This document shows positions 30,594-36,778 of a DNA stretch of 36,778 nucleotides, in pieces. Each line of letters opens with the position of its first letter. The first letter of the stretch is position 1. The notes under the pieces were generated by a model. It had not been told where the DNA came from, made no database searches, and saw only the letters and a list, made by a program, of their open reading frames with translations. Location of the stretch: IMG/VR virus record IMGVR_UViG_3300030049_000041, positions 1 to 36,778 of that record; one strand, given 5' to 3'. The translations under genes and the position numbers were made by a program. Source of the DNA: a virus.

Positions 30594-33500
30594 ATGAGTA
30601 TACCAGGTACGATTCAGTTTCCAGCATTAGCCACCACTCCTTCGCCACCCCCAACAGGGTCTTATGTTCTATATATTAAAACAGACAACACCGTTAATAT
30701 AGAAGATTCTTTTGGAAACGTATTTACTTTTGGTGCTACCAATGCAATCACTGCATTAACAGGTGATGTAAGTGCAGTAGGACCTGGGTCTGCTGTAACT
30801 ACTGTAAATTTTGTTGGCGGTGAAAGTGCCGCTAACGTTGCTTCTGCGACTGCTGCTTACTTCGCCGCAACGAGTGCTAATATCCCAAGCACATTAGTTC
30901 TTAGAGACGGTTCTGGCAACTTTTCTGCTGGCACTATTACGGCTAACTTAACCGGTACCGCTACAAATGCAACCACTTCCGTTAACTTTACGGGTTCTTT
31001 GGTAGGTGATGTAACCGGTACTCAAAGTGCTACAGTTGTTTCGTTTGTGGGCGGAAGTTCTGCGGCAAGCGTACATTCTGCGGAACTTTTAGCTAATGCA
31101 GCTACTCCCTCTAACACGGCGTCTACGATCGTAAAAAGAGATGCTTCTGGTAATTTCTCCGCCGGTATTGTCACCGCTAATTTAAGTGGTAACGCAACTA
31201 CTTCTACGACATCAACTAATTTCACCGGATCTTTATCTGGTGATGTAACCGGTACTCAAAGCGCTACGGTTGTTTCCACAGTTGGTGGGCAAAGTGCTAC
31301 TGCTGTTGCAACTGCAGCAATTGCTGTAGCGGCAGCAACTTCCTCAAATACGGCTTCTACATTAGTTCTTAGAGACGGTTCTGGCAACTTTTCTGCTGGC
31401 ACTATTACGGCTAACTTAACCGGTACCGCTACAAATGCAACAAATGCAATTACATCGGTTAATTTCACCGGCTCTTTATCTGGAGACGTAACTGGTACTC
31501 AAAGTGCTACCTCTATATCTTCTGCCACAGTTACGGGTAAATTACTTACCGGCTACACAACTGGTACAAACACTCCTATCCTATCAACTGATTCCATACT
31601 CATTGCTTTTGAAAAACTTCAAGCACAGGTAAGTGGAACTACTGGAAGTGCTATAACAGCTTTAACCGGGGATGTTTCAGCTACGGGTCCTGGATCGGCA
31701 ACGGCAACAGTTAATTCTGTGGGAGGACAAAGCGCATCTGCAATTGCTGCCACCGTTGTAATAGTTGGTAATGCAACGTCTTCAAATACGGCTTCTACAT
31801 TAGTTCTTAGAAATGCTTCTGGCAACTTTTCTGCTGGTACAATTACTGCAAATCTAACGGGAACCGCAACAAATGCTACTACTGCTGTTAATTTCACAGG
31901 TTCTTTATCCGGAGACGTAACTGGAACTCAGACCGCAACAGTTGTTTCCACAGTAGGCGGTGTAACTGCTTCCGCTGTGGCAACCTCAGTGGCTGCCACT
32001 CAAGCAGCGACATCTTCTAATACGGCTTCTACTTTAGTTCTTAGAGATGCTTCTGGTAATTTCTCCGCCGGTACCATTACATCAAACTTGACTGGAACAG
32101 CTACCAATGCTACGACTGCTGTTAATTTCACAGGTTCTTTGTCTGGTGATGTAACCGGTACTCAAAGTGCTACCTCTATATCTTCTACCACAGTCACTGG
32201 AAAACTACTCACTGGTTATACCACGGGTACAAATACGCCTATACTAGCGACTAACTCAATCTTAACAGCATTCGAAAATTTACAGGCGCAAATCTCAGCT
32301 ACAGTCGGAAGTGCTATAACAGCTTTAACCGGGGATGGCACCGCAACGGGCCCCGGTTCAGCAATTTTTACTCTTGCGACAGTGAATACCAATGTCGGTA
32401 GTTTTGGTGGTTCTACAAGTATTCCTAGTTTCACTGTGAATGCAAAAGGTTTGATCACTGCAGCGAGTGGTAACGCAGTAGTAGCACCCGCTGGGACCCT
32501 TACTGGTACCACATTGGCATCTAATGTTGTAAATTCATCTTTAACTTCTGTTGGCACAATCGTTTCCGGTGTATGGAATGGTACCGCATTGACTGCCCCA
32601 TATATGCTCGCCCTTCCTACTAATGAAATATATGTAGGCAATGGCTCTAACCAGCCCGCTGCAGTAGCTATGAGTGGAGATGTTAGCATTGTTAGTTCAG
32701 GTGCTACTTCCATTGCTTCCACTACCGTAACCGGCAAATTGCTGACCGGATATACAACCGGAACCAATACTCCTATTATTGCTACAAACTCTATTCTCAC
32801 TGCTTTTGAGAACTTACAAGCACAGGTTAGTGCCACTGTTGGATCTGCAATCACTGCTTTAACTGGAGATGGTACGGCAACAGGTCCTGGTTCGGTTACG
32901 TTTACATTATCTACTGTAAATTCAAATGTAGGATCTTTTGGCTCTTCTACTGCTATTCCATCGTTTACTGTCAATGCCAAAGGACTGATAACCGCCGCAT
33001 CTACTAGTGTAGTGGTCGCTCCTGCAGGAACTCTTACGGGTACTACTTTAAATAGTACTGTCGTCTCCTCCTCTTTAACTTCTGTTGGAACTATTACTTC
33101 TGGCGTATGGAACGGAACTCCGTTGACTGCACCTTATATGCTAGCTCTTCCTACTAACGATATTTATGTTGGTAATGGATCGAATCAGCCAGCCGCTGTT
33201 ACGATGTCGGGTGATATTAATATTGCAAGCTCGGGTGCAACCACAATCCAAGCCAACGTTGTCAGTAACTCTAAGTTGGCACAAGCACCTGCAGATACAT
33301 TGAAGGGGAACAATACTGGCTCTACTGCTAATGTTACTGATTTAACAGTCTCTCAAGTGAACACGATGCTTGGTACGGTAACCACTATTGGCGCTATTGA
33401 TACCAACGCTAACTCCAATGGCCTATTTATCTCGGGGAACACTTTATCTACTCAAAGTGCCTCTGTTTCTAATCCTGGTATGGTAAATACTGCTACGCAA

Positions 33501-34319
33501 AGTTTTGCTGGCAATAAAACCTTCACTGGAACAGTAAATATCATTCCTGCTTCTACATCGGCTTTAGTTATTAATAGTACATCTTTTGTGCATGATTCTG
33601 TCAATAACGCATTAGGTATTGGAGTTCAGCCTGCAACTACGGTAATGATCGATGGGGTTAATACTTCTGGTGCCTCTAAGCTAGTTCAAATGACTGGTTA
33701 TGGAACCGGATCGACAACCGGATATAGAGGTAGATTTGCCAGAGGTACCTTACTGAGTCCAACGGCTACTCAGAGCGGAGATACGCTGAGCGTGATTTCT
33801 GGCAGAGGCTATGGAACTTCTCAGTTTGCTGCAGCTTCTACTGGCGTGATGAACATTGTTGCCGGTGAAAACTTTACAAATACTTCTAACATGACCTATC
33901 TACAGTTTCAGGCAACCCCCACCGGTTCCGTAACTTCTGCGGAACATATGAGAGTGGCTGCAACCGGCGTAACTCTTGGTCCTCAAAGCGCAAGCACTGA
34001 TCTCCATACCGTCAATGGCGGTTGGATTAGAACTACTAGAACTATTACGGGTAGTTTGACAGTAGATACTACCACAACGGATGATATTATTTTTTGCAAC
34101 CAAAGCGCTGGGATAACTATTACGTTGCCTACGCCTACTAATGGAAGAACGCTAACAATTGTTGATATTTCAGGAAACGCTCAGACAAACAATATCACCA
34201 TTGCAAGACATGCTTCTGAGCTGATCGAGGGACTGGCTGCTTCAAAAGTATATCAAACCAATTACGGATCTTTGGTCTTGACGGCAGATGTATCCGGAAA
34301 CTGGTGGACAATAGGATAA
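30594..34319 (+). CDS. Repetitive tail fibre protein
   Basis: 1241 residues made mostly of imperfect repeats of about 70 residues with the theme SxNFTGSLSGDVTGTQSATV, GGQSA, SNTASTLVLRD and SGNFSAGTITANLTGTATNA. A second repeat type (about 560-900) has GTLTGTTLASNVV and WNGTALTAPYMLALP. This Thr/Ala/Ser/Gly-rich pattern is typical of long trimeric beta-structured phage fibres. The C-terminal 170 residues are not repetitive, with a likely tip or attachment domain ending in LTADVSGNWWTIG. GGAG precedes the start. The fibre would carry or connect to receptor-binding proteins; the following glycine-rich genes may be those. Confidence 0.83.
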   Translation: MSIPGTIQFPALATTPSPPPTGSYVLYIKTDNTVNIEDSFGNVFTFGATNAITALTGDVSAVGPGSAVTTVNFVGGESAANVASATAAYFAATSANIPSTLVLRDGSGNFSAGTITANLTGTATNATTSVNFTGSLVGDVTGTQSATVVSFVGGSSAASVHSAELLANAATPSNTASTIVKRDASGNFSAGIVTANLSGNATTSTTSTNFTGSLSGDVTGTQSATVVSTVGGQSATAVATAAIAVAAATSSNTASTLVLRDGSGNFSAGTITANLTGTATNATNAITSVNFTGSLSGDVTGTQSATSISSATVTGKLLTGYTTGTNTPILSTDSILIAFEKLQAQVSGTTGSAITALTGDVSATGPGSATATVNSVGGQSASAIAATVVIVGNATSSNTASTLVLRNASGNFSAGTITANLTGTATNATTAVNFTGSLSGDVTGTQTATVVSTVGGVTASAVATSVAATQAATSSNTASTLVLRDASGNFSAGTITSNLTGTATNATTAVNFTGSLSGDVTGTQSATSISSTTVTGKLLTGYTTGTNTPILATNSILTAFENLQAQISATVGSAITALTGDGTATGPGSAIFTLATVNTNVGSFGGSTSIPSFTVNAKGLITAASGNAVVAPAGTLTGTTLASNVVNSSLTSVGTIVSGVWNGTALTAPYMLALPTNEIYVGNGSNQPAAVAMSGDVSIVSSGATSIASTTVTGKLLTGYTTGTNTPIIATNSILTAFENLQAQVSATVGSAITALTGDGTATGPGSVTFTLSTVNSNVGSFGSSTAIPSFTVNAKGLITAASTSVVVAPAGTLTGTTLNSTVVSSSLTSVGTITSGVWNGTPLTAPYMLALPTNDIYVGNGSNQPAAVTMSGDINIASSGATTIQANVVSNSKLAQAPADTLKGNNTGSTANVTDLTVSQVNTMLGTVTTIGAIDTNANSNGLFISGNTLSTQSASVSNPGMVNTATQSFAGNKTFTGTVNIIPASTSALVINSTSFVHDSVNNALGIGVQPATTVMIDGVNTSGASKLVQMTGYGTGSTTGYRGRFARGTLLSPTATQSGDTLSVISGRGYGTSQFAAASTGVMNIVAGENFTNTSNMTYLQFQATPTGSVTSAEHMRVAATGVTLGPQSASTDLHTVNGGWIRTTRTITGSLTVDTTTTDDIIFCNQSAGITITLPTPTNGRTLTIVDISGNAQTNNITIARHASELIEGLAASKVYQTNYGSLVLTADVSGNWWTIG
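30891..30973 (+). repeat. Exact 83-base repeat inside the fibre gene (second copy 31359-31441)
   Basis: The 83 bases from 30891 recur without change at 31359-31441, 468 bases downstream, encoding LVLRDGSGNFSAGTIT and the following residues. Other repeats of the same protein segment differ at many synonymous positions, so this pair looks like a recent copy or gene conversion. Confidence 0.8.
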
Positions 34320-34320
34320 T

Positions 34321-35190
34321 ATGTCCAAATACACTAAGGTAACATTTACTTCTTCTGGAACTTGGACTTGCCCTGCGGGCATTACCACAGTTGTTGTATG
34401 GGGTAGGGGTGGTGCTGGCGGTGGCGGCGGAGGTGGCGGAGGCGGAGGCGGAAGCACTGCTTTGGGAGCTAGAGGCGGAGGGGCCGGTGGTGTTGGTGGA
34501 TCGGTTCCATCATTACCATATCAAATCACTGTTGTTCCTGGAACCACATACACTATAACTATTGGTTCTGGTGGAGCAGGTGGTGCTGGCGGTGCTGGAG
34601 CAACTGCTGCAGCAGGTGGAGCAGCGGGTTCAGCAGGTACAGCTGGATCTGTAGGAACTTCTTCTACATTTGGTAGTCTTCTTGCTTTTCAACCAGGTTC
34701 TGGAGGCGCAGCTGGAGGTGCGGCGTCATTAACCACTACAGGCACTGGGGGTACGGCTGGCTTTGGAGTGTTTAATGATGAAGGTCCAACAAGTGGTAAT
34801 GGTGGAACAGCAGGGAGCGCTGGTACTACTGGTGCTGTTCCTGTTGGAGCAATTTCTCCATTTTTTTCTAATGGAACCGGTGGATCTGGAGGCGCAGCTG
34901 GTACACCTCCTCATGGTGGCGGCGGCGGCGGCGGAAGTGCTGCTCCTGTTGCTGCCAATGCTACGGGTTCAAATGGTGGAGCTGGCGGAATCGGTGGAAC
35001 AACAGGTACAAGCGGTGGAGCTGGTGGTGCCGCTCCTAGTCCTCCAAGTTCTTCTGCGGGAGCCGGTGGAAGTGGCGGCGGAGGTGGCGGAGGCGGAGCA
35101 GCCACTGTTACAACCGGATCTGCTGGCGGAGCTGGTGCAACTGGTGCAACAGGAAGTAATGGGCAAATAGTCATTGTGTGGATTGAATAA
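34321..35190 (+). CDS. Glycine-rich adhesin-like protein 1
   Basis: 289 residues, about half of them Gly. The N-terminal block (KVTFTSSGTWTCPAGITTVV, 6-25, then VWGRGG) is the signature of glycine-rich phage tail proteins. A run of 12 Gly (about 33-44) follows, then TVVPGTTYTITIGSGGAGG and many GG-x repeats, and a C-terminal IVIVWIE. The Gly-rich part may form a packed polyglycine-II bundle as in the phage S16 gp38 adhesin. It starts 1 base after the fibre stop, so it is co-translated. It probably binds a host receptor at the fibre tip. Confidence 0.78.
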   Translation: MSKYTKVTFTSSGTWTCPAGITTVVVWGRGGAGGGGGGGGGGGGSTALGARGGGAGGVGGSVPSLPYQITVVPGTTYTITIGSGGAGGAGGAGATAAAGGAAGSAGTAGSVGTSSTFGSLLAFQPGSGGAAGGAASLTTTGTGGTAGFGVFNDEGPTSGNGGTAGSAGTTGAVPVGAISPFFSNGTGGSGGAAGTPPHGGGGGGGSAAPVAANATGSNGGAGGIGGTTGTSGGAGGAAPSPPSSSAGAGGSGGGGGGGGAATVTTGSAGGAGATGATGSNGQIVIVWIE

Positions 35191-36053
35191 TGTCAAAATC
35201 GGTACGACAACTTTTTACTACTAGTGGAACCTGGACTTGCCCCGCAGGCATTACCATGGTTGTAGTCTTCGGAAGAGGTGGATCTGGTGGCGGAAGTGGT
35301 GGTAGTGGAGGCGGTGGTGGTTCGACTACTGCTGGAGGTAGAGGTGGAGGTTCAGGTCAAAGCGGTGGTTCGGTGCCTTCTCTCGCATATGAACTCACAG
35401 TGGTTCCTGGTACTGCTTATACCATAACTATTGGATTGGGCGGAACAGCTGGTGCATCAGGAGCTGGAGGAACCGCTGCTGCTGCAGGATCAACGGGAAC
35501 TGCTGGTGGAAACGGTGGAAACGGTGGAAATACATCGTTTAGCTCTCTTATGTCCTTTCAAGGTGGCAGCGGTGGAGGGGCTGGAACTGCTGGTGGCATT
35601 TCAACAACCGGAATTGGTGGTAACAGCGGTACAGGTGTTTTTGGTATAATTGCTGTAGTTGGTGGTGACGGTGGAACAGCAGGTCTTGTTGGAAAGAACG
35701 GTTCGGCTCCTGTTGGAGCTACCGCTCCTTGGTTTTCGAGCGGAACACCTGGGACAGGAGGAGCCGCTGGCGGTAGCGGAACTACTAATGGTGGTGGAGG
35801 TGGAGCTAGTGCTTCATCTCCAGCTGGAGATGCCGCTGGACAGAATGGTACAAATGGTGGAGCTGGTGGTGCCGCAGGTTCTGCTGGAGGAAATGCACCA
35901 GCCGCTGCAACAACAACCGCTGGAACAGGCGGATCTGGAGGCGGCGGAGGTGGCGGAGGCGGAGCATTAGCTACAACTGGCACTGCTGGTGGGAATGGTA
36001 GTGCAGGTGCAGCAGGTACAGATGGATACCTCATAGTTCAGTGGGTGGAATAG
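35190..36053 (+). CDS. Glycine-rich adhesin-like protein 2
   Basis: 287 residues, paralogous to the preceding gene: the same N-terminal block (FTTSGTWTCPAGITMVVVFG), VVPGTAYTITIGLGG, PVGATAPWF, and the same end (LIVQWVE). Start and preceding stop overlap (TAATG). The two proteins differ mainly in the Gly-rich loops, the expected place for receptor specificity. A tail adhesin role is likely; the alternative is a chaperone of fibre assembly. Confidence 0.77.
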   Translation: MSKSVRQLFTTSGTWTCPAGITMVVVFGRGGSGGGSGGSGGGGGSTTAGGRGGGSGQSGGSVPSLAYELTVVPGTAYTITIGLGGTAGASGAGGTAAAAGSTGTAGGNGGNGGNTSFSSLMSFQGGSGGGAGTAGGISTTGIGGNSGTGVFGIIAVVGGDGGTAGLVGKNGSAPVGATAPWFSSGTPGTGGAAGGSGTTNGGGGGASASSPAGDAAGQNGTNGGAGGAAGSAGGNAPAAATTTAGTGGSGGGGGGGGGALATTGTAGGNGSAGAAGTDGYLIVQWVE

Positions 36054-36778
36054 ATGGCAAAATACGTTAAAAAGATATTTACGTCTTCTGGAACTTGGAT
36101 TGCACCTGCAGGGGTTACGAATATAACTCTCTGGGGAAGAGGCGGAACAGGCGGAGGTGGCGGAGGCGGGGGTGGAGCAGGTGGAAATGGCGCCAATGGT
36201 GGAGGCGGGGGCGGAGGAGCCGGTGGATCAGGTGGACAAGCGCCATCTATGATGTATCTTGCAACGGTAGTTCCTGGAACTTCTTACACCATAACTATTG
36301 GTGCCGCTGGTACTGCTGGAACCGGGGGAGCGGTTTCGACATTAACTAGTGATGGTCACGCAGGCACTGCCGGTGGTGATGGTGGCAATTCTTCTTTTGG
36401 AACCATAGTAAACTTCATAGGGACTACCGGTGGAACTGGTGGCGGAGCCGGAAATACGATTAACGGAAATGGTGGGGCTGCTGGTAATCCCGGTGTAGGC
36501 CTATTTACAACTACTCCTGGAAACAGTGGTGCTGGCGGAGCTGGTAATCCCGGTGCGGCAGGTGGAAAAGCCGCTGATGGCGCCGCAAATGTTGGTGCTG
36601 CCTCTCCTTTCTTTTTAGAAAATTCTGGAGCTTTTGGAGGTTCTGGAGGCGGTACTAGTGGTGGTGGAGGTGGCGGAGGCTCTGCTTCTGGTGGTGCTGG
36701 TGATGCAACATCCGTTGTAGGTTCCAGTGGTGCAGCGGGTGGAGCTTCGGGCTCCGCAGGTAGCAATGGAACTGCTGG
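36054..36778 (+). CDS. Glycine-rich adhesin-like protein 3; partial
   Basis: ATG at 36054 directly follows the TAG of the preceding gene. The frame is open for 241 codons to the right edge, so the C-terminus is missing. It starts MAKYVKKIFTSSGTWIAPAG, then LWGRGG, long Gly runs, TVVPGTSYTITIGAAG and ASPFF, matching the other two proteins block by block. TC in TWTCPAG is replaced by IA here. It is the third tandem paralogue. Confidence 0.77.
   Translation, partial: MAKYVKKIFTSSGTWIAPAGVTNITLWGRGGTGGGGGGGGGAGGNGANGGGGGGGAGGSGGQAPSMMYLATVVPGTSYTITIGAAGTAGTGGAVSTLTSDGHAGTAGGDGGNSSFGTIVNFIGTTGGTGGGAGNTINGNGGAAGNPGVGLFTTTPGNSGAGGAGNPGAAGGKAADGAANVGAASPFFLENSGAFGGSGGGTSGGGGGGGSASGGAGDATSVVGSSGAAGGASGSAGSNGTA

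Noticed and set aside
30891-32160. Repeats that could suggest a CRISPR array or tandem satellite
   Set aside because: Repeats are in frame, encode a regular fibre protein and have no unique spacers.
32216-32980. Minus-strand open frame of 254 codons within the fibre gene
   Set aside because: It arises from the repetitive codon pattern of the fibre gene; no start signal and no protein-like features.
35558-36034. Minus-strand Pro-rich open frame
   Set aside because: It is the antisense of glycine codons in the adhesin gene (GGN gives Pro), not a gene.

Overview
The window is part of the genome of a large tailed bacteriophage with a contractile tail (Caudoviricetes, myovirus-like). Direct evidence is a tail sheath gene (3474-5612) next to a tail-tube-like gene, a major capsid protein (24649-26034) preceded by a scaffold-like gene, a capsid-maturation-protease-like gene (1-1433, cut by the window edge), a tail fibre and three glycine-rich adhesin-like genes. 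Promoters upstream of several endonuclease genes look like bacterial sigma70 promoters (TTGACN plus TGATATANT-type -10 boxes). The host cannot be identified from the sequence. No tRNA, CRISPR array, insertion sequence, terminase or portal gene was recognised.

Layout. From 20030 down to 1 almost everything lies on the minus strand: virion genes in tightly packed, often overlapping units, interrupted by four endonuclease genes. Order in the direction of transcription: small virion protein, VSR-like endonuclease, neck-like protein, 2H-phosphoesterase-like two-domain protein, lytic transglycosylase with an N-terminal ART-like domain, several unknown proteins, PD-(D/E)XK endonuclease, a protein with a GGDEF/mCpol-like nucleotidyl cyclase domain, tail-completion-like protein, charged small proteins, HNH endonuclease, sheath, tube, VSR-like endonuclease, protease. 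A short plus-strand operon (20123-21182) holds two tiny genes and a dNMP kinase. 21237-23067 is minus strand (virion protein, metallophosphoesterase, HNH endonuclease). From 23268 to the right edge everything is plus strand: virion protein, scaffold-like protein, major capsid protein, VSR-like endonuclease, GroEL-like chaperonin, then tail-fibre and adhesin genes.

Main ideas. (1) A short motif, hydrophobic-x-K-[S/A]-E, occurs 16 times in nine proteins of the head-associated set and not in the sheath, tube, capsid, neck or fibre proteins. In five proteins it closes an N-terminal segment of 21-34 residues, and in two it sits between domains. This resembles the T4 arrangement in which the prohead protease removes capsid-targeting propeptides from packaged internal proteins. 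It suggests a set of head-packaged, probably injected, proteins: a 2H-phosphoesterase-like protein, an ART-like/transglycosylase protein and a zinc-ribbon protein. (2) A phage gene carries an apparently intact GGDEF/mCpol-type active site. (3) Six endonuclease genes of four architectures sit in 37 kb. The three VSR-like ones each have their own promoter placed so that the transcript should start at or within a few bases of the ATG. (4) A phage GroEL homologue is encoded just downstream of the capsid gene. (5) An 8-bp element, AATCTTTA, recurs upstream of virion operons and may be a phage-specific promoter element.
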